A stretch of 64,000 nucleotides of DNA from Arcuatula senhousia (GCA_963971305.1 OZ020306.1:33625512-33689511), one strand, 5' to 3'; counted from the first letter of the stretch, positions 43,001-54,838 are shown. The notes: generated from the letters alone by a model not told the origin. Translations and numbers: made by a program.

Positions 43001-45810
43001 ATTCAGATATGCAACATACCTTCTTTGTCTTTTGAGCTTTAGATTGACAGCTGTCATCCTGAAAAGCAAAGTTTGAACTAGATAACAAATGCTGGCCCTT
43101 ATAACAAATATTTTGTAAATCTGTGTACAGTGTTATTCCCTTGCTTCTCAATTACACCTTGCAATACACCTTTTCAATTTAATAAAAAGACAGGCATTTA
43201 ATTGTGCCCACCCATCTGCAAAACTCTCTACAATGCATTGAATATTAATGTCGAAAATTTAACTAAGTCGGCAAACATGAAATAGGTGAGCCTCAGACCT
43301 GTCAGCAAACAGGAAGTAAACTAAACTATTTTTTTTTGGCCTAAGGTATTTTTAACATGAACAAGTACCCTTACAAAATATTTATACAACACTCACAATA
43401 TTAAAAAAAAACACTTGTTAATAATTCAGATTTATAGCTGAACCTAAGCCAGTCCATCTGGCAGGTCCTGTGAATTTTAAAAACTCTGTAGCAGAATAAA
43501 AAGCTACGCTGAGCACAGCATGATACGACCGCAACAGGTTGAACCCTGTTCGTTGGCGGCCTAATTCCCTCTTTTCAGTTAACATAGGTTATCTCTTATA
43601 AGCAGGAGTTATCTTTCTTTACAGGAGGTGTACTTTCTTAGCCCCTTTGTTTTTTTTTTCATGGAAAATCAAGGAAAAATCTAGAGAGAGATCTGAAAGA
43701 AATTAGGGATTCCCTAAATTTCACAAAAAGTTTACTATATAAAAGCTTTAAAGTTTACATTTTATCAAAACACCCATTTTAGCCCCTTTTGGCCCTTTTT
43801 TCTAAAACGGTGGGGGCCACAAACCCCAAATGCAATACCAATCTTTCTTTAATGGTTAAAAACATCATATCCAAATTTCAAAACATTCAGTCAATGTTTA
43901 CTAAAGTTATTGCCCGGAAACCAAAGTGTCTACAGACGACAACCTTGCCATAACATAATACAATCCCAAAAATTTTGCGGCCGTATAAAAATCTGCATCA
44001 ATGTCCATTCTGTCATATGTAAGAACCTAAATAAATCATATAGTATAAGTGGTTTTTTTCGCAGGTGGAAAATATCCTGATTTTGAAAAAGGGGGTGATT
44101 TTATTTATGTGTAAAATACTTTTCACAAATTGAAAATTTTTATTACACTTATAGCAAAATAATATTTCAAATCTTTTTAATTGTCAAATCCATGTGTTGT
44201 TCACGACATGACGAAAATTAAATCATTGCAAAAAAACCCAACACTTATACGTTAACATGTACATGTAGATGTATAATCAAAGCCACTAACCTGGTCTGTC
44301 AAGAGTCTATCAGAGTTAGTTCTTGGCCTGTCAACCTGTGCATAACTACTACTGGGTGAGGAATCAGAATGAGAATCCTCTGGTCTGTTTTTGTTTGGTG
44401 TTTCTGAGTTGCCAATATCCTAAAACAAATTTTAAAATTCAACAAGAGTTGATTTAAAAACATTTAAAAACATTTGACACATGTACATGTATATTTACAA
44501 GGATCTGTATATGAAATATCAGTTGCTTAGCTATTATACATGTATTTTTCAGTCAACTGACGTTTTCCACCAAATATAATAAATTATTGAAGACTCCAGA
44601 GTTGATAAGACCCCAAGTGTCTGTATACCAAAATATCAGATGCCTATGTTTAGGCCAAAAAAAAAAGTAGATGAGTTTACGGTCACCCGACCCTACCTAA
44701 TTTTTTAACCCCTACCCTAAAGTTTTTTTGAGCATTTTCCATTAAGCACTGTAAAAGTCACAAAGTGCCCCTATTGACTCAAGGTAAAAAAAAATTTAAA
44801 AAAAAATAATAATTTCCTCCCTACCAACCCTAATTTTTTTCAGCATGTGACAGTAAACACACATACTTTTTTGTTTGGCCTTATGCTGCAGACACCAGAA
44901 CTATTTTCTATTAAAGAATCAACTACATGATGACTGATCAAGAACTGGAATACTGACAAAGTCAGTAAGGGCCCCGCGGCAAAAACTTAAGTGTTGAAAT
45001 TTGATTATAACCACTGAGGCATCTTCCATATTCTTCACAGCTATATTGTTAATAGCATTTACGTTTTATTGTTTAAAAAGTCCAATTCTCAAAATCTGTG
45101 ATTTTCGATCAAAAATTAAGTTTTTTTCCAGAATATTAAACAGATTTGCACGAAATTTTAATAAGCAATTCATGACATGCTACTTAGCAGTTGTACAAAA
45201 AATCAGAACTGTATTGTTAATTGTTTTTGAGTGTTCACAAAATCAAATTCTCAAAATCTGTGATTTTCCAAAAATATTTGACTGATTTGCATGATAATTT
45301 AATATGCGAATTGTGACATGATTCTTAGCAACTGTACAAAGTTTCAGAACTGTGTTGTTAATAGCTTTTGAGTTTTAGTGTTCACAAAGTCCAATTCTCA
45401 AAGTTTAAGTCTGTGATTTTCGATAAAAAATGAAGTTTTTTTACCAAAAATATTTCACATATTTGCCCGAAAATGTTATATGTGAATCGTGACATGGTAC
45501 TTAGCAACTGTACAAAATTTCAGAACTGTGTTGTTAATAGTTTTTGAGTTTTAGTGTTCACAAGAATTGTTGAGGGACGGACAGACAGACGGACAAAGTG
45601 AAAACTATAGGGCGTCCACATCTTCGATGCGGGGTCCTAATTAAAGCCACTTACCTGAGCAATTAGGAGTCTATCAGAATGAGATCTTGGTCTGTCAACC
45701 TGTACATTACTATTGCTGGGCGAGGATTCAGAATCTGATGAAAAATTCAATCTTTGCTTTGGTCTGTTTTTGTTTGGTCTTTCCAAGATGATGGCATTTC
45801 TTTCAACATC
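39891..45810 (-). CDS. BEN-domain protein gene, at least five exons
   Basis: Minus-strand gene. Exons: 45810-45655, 44419-44291, 43058-43020, 41615-41354, 40048-39891. All have AG acceptors and GT donors, and the phases agree at every join (0, 0, 0, then 1). The last two exons encode a BEN domain, a C-terminal DNA- or chromatin-binding fold: landmarks CLLNHTIDLVFTTSELAAST, NPLDATKVAAVKEYI, NNWEPLSPNNINRKFAYKV, NARRDLKK. The upstream exons encode Ser/Asp-rich, low-complexity linker. No lesion was found. The first coding exon with the start is not identified. Introns are full of repeats. A host gene is likely; the exact BEND relative is unknown. Confidence 0.75.
40832..40991. repeat. Palindrome (MITE-like) in BEN intron
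   Basis: Arms of about 58 bp (starting ATAGTATAACTAATGAGGG) are near-perfect reverse complements around a ~40-bp centre. TA-rich flanks suggest a TA target but I cannot fix the ends. Confidence 0.8.
41354..41615 (-). CDS. BEN gene, exon with N-terminal half of the BEN domain
   Basis: Acceptor GGTTTTTAG, first residues TLIEDPKDPLRF, last residues DATKVAAVK, donor G|GTAAAG. Raw translation past the donor is intron. Confidence 0.8.
41870..42600 (+). repeat. Dispersed repeat with ~175-bp tandem units and terminal hairpin
   Basis: Starts AATGTGTCCATGGGACACAG with ATGCCCCCGC, has three to four units (GTCCGACATATCTGAAAGTC; CATACTGAACCATCCTACCA), and ends with a (GGAC)n stretch and a hairpin ATGCCCCCCGACATG paired with GCGGGGGCAT. 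A shorter member follows directly at 42604-42986. Confidence 0.8.
42604..42986 (+). repeat. Dispersed repeat, second member of the same family
   Basis: Starts AGAAAGAATGTGTCAATGAG, two units, and an imperfect terminal hairpin (ATGCCCCCCGACATG with CTAATGGCAT). Lies in the intron of the BEN gene. Confidence 0.75.
43020..43058 (-). CDS. BEN gene, 39-nt linker exon
   Basis: Thirteen codons (DDSCQSKAQKTKK), basic at the end, between acceptor TTGCTTTTCAG and donor GTATGT. Phase 0 on both sides. Confidence 0.65.
43490..43990 (-). repeat. Dispersed repeat with ATACGACCGCAA ends
   Basis: Begins near GCATGATACGACCGCAACAG and ends TTTTGCGGCCGTATAAAAAT. Related to the fragment at 16140. In BEN intron; no coding. 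Confidence 0.65.
44291..44419 (-). CDS. BEN gene, duplicated linker exon (downstream copy)
   Basis: 43 codons, containing NKNRPEDSHSDSSPSSS, QVDRPRTNSDRLL. Clearly homologous to the exon at 45655-45810. Phase 0 on both sides, donor GTTAGT, acceptor TTGTTTTAG. Confidence 0.7.
44653..44880. mobile_element. 228-bp MITE with TTA target duplication in BEN intron
   Basis: Ends GGCCAAAAAA and TTTGTTTGGCC, with inverted similarity of about 40 bp or more (GAGTTTACGGTCACCCG against its counterpart). TTA occurs at both sides (44650-44652, 44881-44883), which fits PIF/Harbinger-type insertion. Half-copies appear near 22030-22100, 46330 and 48830. Confidence 0.7.
44948..45642 (+). repeat. Dispersed repeat, GAATACTGACAAAGTCAG family (long copy)
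   Basis: Starts GGAATACTGACAAAGTCAGT and has three to four ~150-bp units (CCAATTCTCAAAATCTGTGA). Ends with GGACGGACAGACAGACGGAC and a CGTCCACATC-loop-GATGCGGGGTCC fold-back, 13 bp before the BEN exon donor. Confidence 0.75.
45655..45810 (-). CDS. BEN gene, duplicated linker exon (upstream copy)
   Basis: 52 codons with PNKNRPKQRLNFSSDSE, then QVDRPRSHSDRLL. Phase 0 on both sides, donor GTAAGT. Intron sequence beyond the donor (CCACTTAC in + orientation) also resembles that of its partner, so the duplication covered some intron. Confidence 0.7.
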
Positions 45811-46701
45811 CTAAGACAAAAATCTTAAATTTAATATTCAAAAGCAGTATCTTTTAAACTTTTTAAATATTACAGGGCTGTTCCATAACTTTACGTTTGG
45901 TTTGGGAGAAACTTCTATAACATATTTGGTGGGTATTTGAGATTTTGTTCAGAAACAATGATAAAAAAAATAATTATTATAAGATGAGTTGTGGGGTAAA
46001 GAAAAAAGTACCTTCGACCAACCCCCCACATTTAATTCTGGAACAGCCAGACTGTGCCAAATTGATTTAGAATTTGCTGGACATACGGTCCGACACCTCA
46101 TAGTTCCTTGCTGGTCCGAACAAAACTTTGTCAGACCAAAATTTTAGCATACTGAGTTATTATCGTCACCCCCTATATATATGTACATGGAGTAATAGTA
46201 TATATATGGTTTTATAAGGTTGTAATGAACAGATCTAGAAAATCAATGTACTGCATTCTGGTAGGAACTTTAAATAACGACTTTTAACATGTTTTAAACT
46301 GCACTGTTCCTGACTCTCGGATTGAAATTGTTAGGTCAAACAAAAAAGTATGGTGTGTGTTTGTTTACCTCACAAAAAACCAAGCCCCACCCTTTTCAAG
46401 TCTTACTCTTAGTCAATAGTACTCTGGTTCAGTTACAAAAACACTATAGTACTATAAAACAACATGCAGTACAGTAGCTGCAAATATTTTTAAATGCAGT
46501 GATCTGGAAGGATTTTTTATCAATGGGCCATTTTCTATTGAAACCCAAAATTTGAATGGGCCATTCTTTACTATTCTATATAAAATTTTGAGATTTGAAT
46601 GGACCATTTTCTATTCTTATGGGCCTATGGCCCATGGCCCCCTACCTTCCCGATCACTGTAAATGCCTTGAAATTTTAAATCAGGAAATTTCCTTTTTTT
46701 G
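45811..46701. other. BEN gene upstream intron region, no exon supported
   Basis: Probably intronic or promoter-proximal. Contains half of a MITE end near 46330. No exon with matching phase 0 was found. Confidence 0.35.
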
Positions 46702-46920
46702 TCATTTCGTTAAAGATTGGTGTTTGTATTTTATATTTTGTTTTTGACCTTTAAAGTAATTACCATCGTCTCCGTGGACCATAATCTTAATTCTTCTTTT
46801 CTTTGTCTGTTTTTCCATATTTTGTTGCGTCGTCTGCTTAAAATTTGCGCCAAAATCCTTAGTGCGGTACGTTTTCATTGGTTGAAACTTTAAAGCAAAT
46901 TTAGTTTTCGTTCTTTTCAT
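46702..46920 (-). other. Candidate first coding exon of the BEN gene
   Basis: A basic frame (MKRTKTKFALKFQ near the start, KQTKKRRIKIMVHGDDG later) on the same strand upstream of the BEN exons. The obvious donor (GATG|GTAATT) would give a phase that does not fit the next exon. It could need an unseen exon, or be chance. Confidence 0.25.
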
Positions 46921-47226
46921 TGGTTTAAACCCACGAAGTCAGTCAGAATCTTTTACGCGATTGAAATAACCGGAAGATATAATTGTACTTTGGTATCCTT
47001 TATGACATTGACGAATACAAAGAAAACAAGAATTCTAGAAAGCCCATATAGAATAGTAAGTTTGACCGAATTTATTAAATGAAGCTGAAATAGGTGCAAT
47101 GTTGGAACAAAAAAACATTTTCAAAATTCACAAGGGTCATTTTTGTACTCTAAGACGTGGAATAAATAGCAAAAACACGTCGTTTGCGACATTTCTAAAC
47201 CAGCATATTTGTCAAAATGATTTGAT
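46921..47226. other. No gene seen
   Basis: No supported feature in this stretch before the transposase fragment. Confidence 0.35.
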
Positions 47227-48293
47227 CTGGACCCCCAAGAACGATAGAATCTGTTGAAAAGGATGTTAACCAAGCTGTTTTAAATATCCAGAATGGTGTT
47301 AAGTCATATGCGGTACACGGCATCAAAGGACCTTTTTGGTTCATGTTTCTCAATTATTTCAACATAATTGATGGATTCATCATTGATTATATGCATGGTG
47401 TATGCTCAGGAATCATGAACCTCCTTTTAAAACTTTGGTTTTCAAAGGATCATAAGCAAAGATTGTATTCCTATTATTCACAAAGAAATAGAGTTAATGA
47501 CATTCTACTGTCAATAAAACCCGCCATTACAGTAACAAGAATTCCTAGATCTTTAGATGATTTAGTTCATTGGAAGGCATCTGAATTCAGAAACTTCCTT
47601 TTGTACTGGGGCATTCCTATCCTGAAAGACATACTTTCAAAAGAGCATTTTGTTCATTTTTGTTTGCTAGTAAAAGGAGTGTTTTTATTGTCTAAAGAAA
47701 AAATTTCAAAGGAGGAAATCAGGATAGCGGAACGGTGCATTTTTCTTTTTGTAAAGAATTTTGAAAATTTATATTCTCTCCAGTTTTGTACAATGAATAT
47801 TCATCAACTTCTGCATATAACGAAAAATGTCGAGAGAAATGGTCCATTATTTTCTAACAACTGTTTTGTTTTTGAAGACATAAATGGATATATTGTTCAG
47901 CATATTCATGGTACTCAGGGTATCGACACTCAAATTGTTAACACTGTCAACATGATTCAAACTATCCCAATTCTTTATGAGAAGTACATAGTCGACAAAG
48001 AATCAGATGCATCCAACTTTTACAATAATATGACAAATTCTTCAAAAAATAATTGGATGGAGATTGAAAATGGAATTTGGTGCATAGGGGTTATAACCTA
48101 CAAATTGTTATCGCCAGAGGAATGTTTAGTTAGGATTGCAGCATTCTGTAAAGATGATTCAGTTCATACAGTGACAGATCAAAATGAATTGTTGGCTGTT
48201 TCAGTAACTGATATAACTGCTTCTTGTATGTTGGTGGAAGCTAACGGAAAAAGCTTTGTTTGTGAATTTCCGAACCGCTTTGATACTGATTAA
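47227..48293 (+). pseudogene. EnSpm/CACTA-like transposase, C-terminal fragment
   Basis: The frame is open from just after a TGA at about 47224; the first Met (47343) is internal. Features of animal EnSpm-type transposases: GVKSYAVHGIKGP, then IIDYMHGVCSGIMNLLLKLW with the DYMH box, RIPRSLDDLVHWKASEFRNF, LLYWGIPILKDIL, and NIHQLLHITKNVERNGPLF with HGTQG. This matches the catalytic end plus the DUF4218-like domain. The last ~90 residues are poorly conserved. The N-terminal half with earlier catalytic residues is missing, and no terminal repeats were identified. A truncated copy, probably inactive. Confidence 0.72.
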
Positions 48294-48639
48294 ATTCAAC
48301 TAATATTTTGAACTAACATTGAAGTTGGTAAAGGTAAAATGCATGAAACTTAAAACAAAATACACTACCAACTAGATTAGAAAATTACAATGTATCTATC
48401 ATGTCTATATAAGTCAGGACCATTGCGATCTTTGATTCTTCTGGTTTAATTGTTCCTCAGAAGTTCTATTTGCACATGTTAATTGTCGTATCCTATCATG
48501 TTAAACTTTTTAAACTGGATTCCAAGCAAAATTGTACAGTGCACACTATTTAACATTAATAATATATTATGGACGAAGCAAATTTAACAGTGTCAAACTA
48601 TTGTACGTATTATGGACTTGAAGATCACAATGAAAGCAC
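48294..48639. other. No gene seen
   Basis: AT-rich. A short match to the Penelope tail (AAGTCAGGACCATTGCGATC, 48411) is present. Confidence 0.4.
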
Positions 48640-48825
48640 TTGGGAGTTTTGGCGACATAAAACCTGGTTTAACCCACTATTTCATATGAAATGCCTGTAC
48701 CAAGTCAGGACCATTGCGATCCACCGACCACCATTTCTCTGGTATGACTACTTTGTTTTTGTCTTTGTCTCTGGACATTGAGATTGATTAATCCAGTTCG
48801 GTAGTTTTGTTATTACCTTTATTTA
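48640..48825 (+). mobile_element. Penelope-like 3' tail fragment
   Basis: About 85% similar to 1970-2143, from GGCGACATAAAACCTGGTTT to the terminal CCTTTAT. Third independent copy with the same 3' end; the coding part is absent. Confidence 0.75.
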
Positions 48826-50370
48826 GACCAAAAAAGTATGCCTGTTTACTGTCACCTGATTCTGTCTAATTTTTGTTGCCCGCCGTAATGCAGAGCGGGG
48901 ACATAAAAATGCCGGGCGTCTGTCACACTTTCTTGTAAGCGCTCTCAAGGCTGCAAATTTTGTCAGATTTTCATGAAATTTATATCAAATGTTTATATAA
49001 GTACAAATGTAATTATATACATTGGACAAGTTCGAAAACCAGCGTTTTTCGATACTTTTTGTAGGAGTTATTGGACTTTGACCATAAAAAAATCTGTTTT
49101 TTGCAAATAAGACCTTGTAAGCGCTGTCACACCTAAAGTTGTTGAAAATCAGCATTTTTTGATAATTTATTATATGAAGTTTATCAAATCACAACTGCAT
49201 CTTTATTTGACAAATTGTGTATGAGTTATATATGGGACTTTATATTCGCCTAGTGTATTGTAAATTGTCAGACGTCTAGAATTTTTTATATAATTAACAC
49301 TATTGTGAGTATATGTGAGTGACCATTTGAAAGGGGGGAGCTGTGCTGAAATTTGAAATGAAAAGCAGAAAATAAAAAATAATTAGAATAAAAAAGGCTT
49401 GATGCAGTCTTAGACTTAAAAAAATTCTGGCGAGTTTAAAAATAAAAAATATTGCGCACAGAGAAAAATTCAGGTTAACAATTTTCTGAAAAAAAAAGGA
49501 GAATTTGGCAGGATGTCAAAATATCCATGAAATTTACATGTAAATGGTCACTCCCTTATAATATATTGAGATAACAATGTCATATTAATTTTTAAAGATT
49601 TGTTTCATTTAAGCCCATTCATGCCATTTGAGTTGTTCATGTATAAATCAACGAAAAATTGCTTTAAAAATTAAGTCTTGCGTCATGTGCATTACATTCA
49701 AGTCCATTTGAGTTTCATAAATCAACTTAAAATTGCTTTTAAAATTAAGTCTTGCATCTCTTTTCAAATATTTTTAGTATGTCATGACTTAAACTGACAC
49801 CATGTTAGAATTTGTAAATATTCCATTAGACCTTATTGAATTTTTTTATTATAAAGAAATGTTTTAATTTATACTACCTGTACATGTACTAGCTATTTTT
49901 TTTTCTCTGAAACATAAAATGTATAGTTAAAACATATTTTAATCTTTGTAAAGATGGTATGACATTACAAAAAGGATAAGACAAAAGTCAAAAAGCCTTA
50001 TGAAGTCTTCTTTAAGAAATACATGTACCATTACAAAAATCATGGAAATATCAAAAAATAAAATTATGCATGTCAAAAGATCTATACTTATGATAAGGGA
50101 CTCCAGAATATAAAAATGTTAGATTGTTGATTTATTGAACTCAAATGGACATGATGGACTAGATACATATTATAGCTGTTATTGCTCTATTTATTTAAAT
50201 TACATGTATTTACTATCATGCCTGTTACTATGGCGCTTTTTCTGTCTATAAATGTTAAAACACTGTATAATGTTATTTTCTGCAATAATTCTATATGACC
50301 CTGTGTGCTATTGTGTACATATGATGCCTCTTTAAAGGTAGAAATGTTTTTATACTGTTTTACCCTTGTC
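48826..50370. repeat. Dispersed repeat debris, mostly featureless
   Basis: Starts with half of the MITE family (AGACCAAAAAAGTATG, 48826). A repeat edge follows at 48878 (CCCGCCGTAATGCAGAGCGG). The rest is AT-rich without exons. Confidence 0.45.
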
Positions 50371-50379
50371 CGTTATTCC

Positions 50380-50880
50380 ATAACAAACATTTTCATCACA
50401 GTTTTCTCAGTAACTACAAGAGATAGAGGTCTGATATTTGGCATATAGTTTGATCTTATAATCCCATATAGTGTTTACCGATTTTATGTTCCTAGGTCAA
50501 CTACTTCCTGTTTACCAGATACTTAGATTTTTACGCATAGTAAATATGAATGGAAATTTTCATCACAGTTTTCTCAAGAACTACAAGAGATAGAGGTCTG
50601 ATATTTTGCATATAGCTTTATCCTATTGTCCCATATGGTGTATAGCAACTACTTCTTGCTTACCGAATACTTATAATTAGGTTTTTACACATAGTGAACT
50701 TGAATGCAAAATTTTCATTACAGTTTTCTCAAAAACTAATATAGAGGTCTGATATTTTGCATATAGCTTTATCCTATAATAGTCCCATATGACTGTATAG
50801 CCATTTTATGTTCCTAGGTCAACTTTTTCTTGTTTACTAAGTATTTTAACTTGTATGAAAGGCATTGCATGCATATGGGT
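50380..50880 (+). repeat. Three ~180-bp tandem units
   Basis: Units start near 50390, 50555 and 50712 with ATTTTCATCACAGTTTTCTC, then AGAGATAGAGGTCTGATATT and CCCATATAGTGT. No coding. Confidence 0.75.
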
Positions 50881-51809
50881 ATCACTAGTCAGCATTAGCT
50901 CAAGTATTTACTTGTTTTTTCCAATGCTTTTAATCTATATAAGAAATGAAGACTGAGGGCTATTTTTCATTGTGGTTTCTAAATTTCTTATGTCGCATAC
51001 ATGTCTTATTCCACATCTCATTATGTTATTTTCTATTGCTATTTATTGCAAATAGAGAAATTGCTTTAGAATTGAATAGCCTATTAACTGTCAAACCTTC
51101 AGCAAGGTAAAATTAAGCTCTACGAAAGTGTCCATTTGTAAGTTGTCAGATGACCTATTTTATGTTGATTATATACATGTATGTAGTGGTCAGACCATAA
51201 AAAAATGTTGGTTTCCCCTAACATGGTCAGAAATTTAAGACTTGGCAGGCAGGAACATTATTTTTTTTATCAATTCAATTATAATAATTTTTTTTTATAA
51301 ATGACAGAATTGTACAACAATTAAAGACTTTCATTTTTAAAACAGAATATAAAAGTTAAAAAATACTTGATTTAAAAGATTCAAAAATTAGCTTATCTCA
51401 TTATCTAAGACCCAGCAGGGAAGAATTTAATTTAATTTTTTTGAAAATGGCAAAAAAATTATTGACCAGGCACCAAAAAAGAGACCCGGCAGGGTTAGGG
51501 GAAACCAACAGTTTTTTTTTTTTGGTCCGGCCCCATACAAGTCTGATAGAAGAGACCCTTACAACTAATGGAATAAGGCTCTTGTGAACCTCTCATTTGT
51601 TATAATTACATGCAGACATCAATATCCTGTTCATTGTCACACAAATCTTTGTATATTTCCATTGGATTTCAAGATTGCCATGTTTGCTGTTTGATAGTTT
51701 TGAAGCTCTTGCTTGGTGGAAATTTTTTTTTTAAATTCTGACCAGAAGTCCAACAGTGAAATTTTTCTGAGAATATTAAAAATTTCTAAGTTCAGCTTTG
51801 TGGTTATTA
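50881..51809. other. No gene seen
   Basis: AT-rich; fragments of older repeats (for example CACATCTCATTATGTTATTT near 51015, related to the family at 18900). Nothing coding. Confidence 0.4.
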
Positions 51810-52035
51810 TGATGCATACAGTAATTAGTATTCCGGTTTCTTGAATACTAAGCTAAGTATTCAGGTTTCTTGAATACTAAGTTAAGTATTCAGAAATCTA
51901 CCACTAAAAATTAAATTTGTATTCCGTTTGTATTCAGCAATACCATGAAGACAAAGAACCACAAAGAACCACAAATTTTAGTATTCTGAATGTATTCTGA
52001 ATACTAATATACCACTTATTTTGTATTCCTGTTTG
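51810..52035. repeat. Diverged copy of the TATTCGAATA palindrome repeat
   Basis: Inverse relative of 38325-38640: repeated TTGAATACTAAG and AGTATTC blocks and the edge GTTTGGTAAGG. The central CG of the palindrome is lost in most units. Confidence 0.65.
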
Positions 52036-52189
52036 GTAAGGGACATTCAACTCGCTTAATGTGTTAAACCACCATCTCAAACTCTATTTGATAATTTCAT
52101 ACATTATACTAAGATATTCTTTTTAAATCTCTCGAGTATAGTGTGGTTATCCACACTCAGGTGAATCAAATATAATCAAATGCTTCATA

Positions 52190-54050
52190 GATCACAAGTT
52201 CTTTGTTAAGGTTCATTACTCAGTTACTAGATGTTGGGGGTCAACGATATTTCACCACCAGATATGTCTTGGGTTGGGCTACTCCATCCACTAGATATTA
52301 GGTCACCATTGTGACCTATATGGTATGCCTGAACGACTTCGGTTATGAGTTCTTGGTTAAGGTCCATAACTTGAGTACTAGATGTTGGGGACAATTTTTC
52401 ACCTAAAGATGTGTCTTGGGTATGGTGATACAACCCACTAGAAATTAGGTCACTGTGACCTATATATTATGCATGAACGACTTTGGTTAAGTTGTTGGTT
52501 AAGGTCCATTTTGTTTTTGTTTGTTTTATGTCCAGTCAACAATATTTCAGTCATAATCAGGACAAGAACTAATTGCAAAAACAAATTGAATTGTGTAGAC
52601 CCACCCAGGAAACAGCACCCATAACACAGACCCATGCATGTCATGCGAAAAAGGGCCAATGTACTACCACAAACCAGAAGGAAAACGAACCAACTCACAA
52701 GACAGGCCAATGTATCCTCAACGCACCATAGGCCAATGTACCCAGAAAGCGACGAAATCTCTCCCCAAAAACTTCACACAATCTGGAACCATTACCTATG
52801 GTGACCAACAATGAAGAACACTTACCTGAAATGAGGTCATACTAGTTAGAACACTTACCGAAGTGGAATATAGCCAACCTTTACCCGATTTCACATGATC
52901 AACCCTTATCTGTCGAAAATACAATGATGAATCCTGTGGACCTACACACACTGAAAGAGAAACGTGGGGGTGGGGTGGGAAACAAAGGAACTGTAAATTT
53001 TGAAGAATACTGGAAAAGGGGAGTGATGGGTAGGGGCAGAAAATTTAGCCTATGTGGTGCACTATTTGGCGGTCCACAAAGGGATCTTTTACGTGCATGA
53101 AGCGTGGCCCTCTTCACACATGTTGGCCCACTATGGTTTGCGATCAGGTTTTCCGCATTATAGCCTGACGACTCTGGCATTCATTATGACAGGGCTGCCC
53201 CATTCTACCAACTGGAGCACACATCCCAGTCTTTTTATGGGCTAAGCGGCCTGACCCCGATGTCAGGTTTCTGGGCGCTCTTTAGTGGACTTTTACCGAC
53301 AAGCTTAGCGCTGCTGCGGGCCTATTCGCCTCCCGGGCCCCGCACGGGACGGTTAAGGTCCATAACTTAAGTTATGGTTAAGGTCCATAACTTGGATACT
53401 AGATGTTGCGGGGACTTTTATGTTTCACCACTAGATGTGTCTTGGGTATGGTGACACAACCCGCTAGAAATGAGGTCACTATGAGCTATATCACTATGAG
53501 CTATATTTTACACATGAATGACTTTGGGTAAGTTCTTGGTAAATGTCTATAGGTTGGATACTACATGTTGAGGGTCAATGGTATTTCACCACTAGGTGTC
53601 TCTTGGGTAACATGACACCACCCGATAGAAAGTGGGTCATTGTGACCTATATTTTATGCATGAACAACTTTGGTAAAGTTCTTGGTTAAGGTCTATTAAT
53701 CGGATACTAGATGTTGGGGGGGGGGGGAGATCAATGATATTTGACCACTACATGTTGATGTGTCTTGTTTAATGTGACACCAACCACTAGAAATTAAGTC
53801 ACAGCGACCTATATTTTACACATGAATGACTTTGATTAAGTTCTTTGTTAAGGTCCATATCGAATTTAATATGTTAGGGGTCAATGATATTTTGCTACTA
53901 GATGTGTCTTTGTTCCACGATACCACCCACCATAAATTAGATCACTGCGGCTTATAATTTTACGCATGAACTATTTTGTTTGATTTCTTGGTAAAGGTCC
54001 ATATCCCAGGTAATACACATTGAGGGTCATTGATATTTCAAGTTTCAAGA
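52190..54050 (+). repeat. Tandem ~170-190-bp repeat array, interrupted
   Basis: Units carry TTGGTTAAGGTCCATAACTT, ACTAGATGTTGGGG, TTTCACCA and TGTCTTGGGT, CACTGTGACCTATAT, and TGAACGACTTTGG. Eight or more units are visible. The array is interrupted by other sequence at about 52510-52900 and by a SINE-like copy at 52968-53349. A run of about 11 G lies near 53717. Confidence 0.8.
52968..53349 (-). mobile_element. SINE-like element, A/B chimera
   Basis: The 5' part (53349 down to about 53120) follows subfamily B. The 3' part (GGGAAACAAAGGAACTGTAA, inverse) resembles subfamily A. It lacks the repeat tail. It may have arisen by recombination or template switching, or represent a third subfamily. 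Confidence 0.7.
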
Positions 54051-54481
54051 ACAAAGGGCCATCCTGTGGCTCATAGACACATTTTCTAGTTTCTAACAGG
54101 GGTGATCTGATCCGGATAATCCCTCAGAATACCGTTCTATAGTTAAGACGAAACGCGCGTCAGGCGTAGCGAAATTTATTGTCTGGAACTTTGTTGTGAT
54201 TTGTATTTCGAACACACGTGAAGGTTAGCACTGCTGGTGGAGTTTTAATTCCCCGAGGTTAGCCCGCTCCGGCACAAACACTTTTGAATTGGAGAAAACA
54301 TCAAAGATTTAAATTATCTGTCTAAATTTCAAAATTGTCTAAACCCTAAGGTTCTTCCTACCCCAGACATAGGTTGATTATCTTAGTAATAATTTAATTC
54401 CCCAGTTTGGTATTTTTGGTTTTACTGTTCTATGCTCTTCATATTCATATAGTGTTTGGCATTTTCAATAATTTTGGTAGA

Positions 54482-54525
54482 GCGCCTCTGATGAGTCTTG
54501 AATAGACGAAACGCGCGTCAGGCGT
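54482..54525 (+). ncRNA. Hammerhead ribozyme (array 1, second site)
   Basis: Type I hammerhead. Helix I: GCGCCT with AGGCGT. Core CTGATGA, helix II GTC/GAC closing loop TTGAATA, core GAAA, helix III only two base pairs (A-U, C-G) around GCGC, cleavage after GTC at 54519. All invariant positions are present. The strand ACGCGCGT is self-complementary, so two copies may pair and cleave as a dimer. Confidence 0.9.
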
Positions 54526-54838
54526 AGCAAAATTTATTGTCTGGAACTTTGTTGTAATTTGTATTTCGAACACACGTGAAGGTTAGCACTGCTGGCGGAG
54601 TTTTAATTCCCCGAGGTAAGCCCACTCCGGCACCAACACTTTTGAGTTGGGAGAAAACATCAAAGCTTTAAATTATGTCTAAATTTCAAAATTGTCTAAA
54701 CCCTAAGGTTCTTCCTACCTCAGACATATGTTGATTATCTTAGTAATAATTTAATTCCCCAGTTTGGTATTTTTGGTTTTACTGTTCTATGCTCTTCATA
54801 TTCATATAGTGTTTGGCATTTTCAATAATTTTGGTAGA

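Noticed and set aside
53717..53727. Second G run as a signal
   Set aside because: Single homopolymer within a tandem repeat; likely replication slippage.
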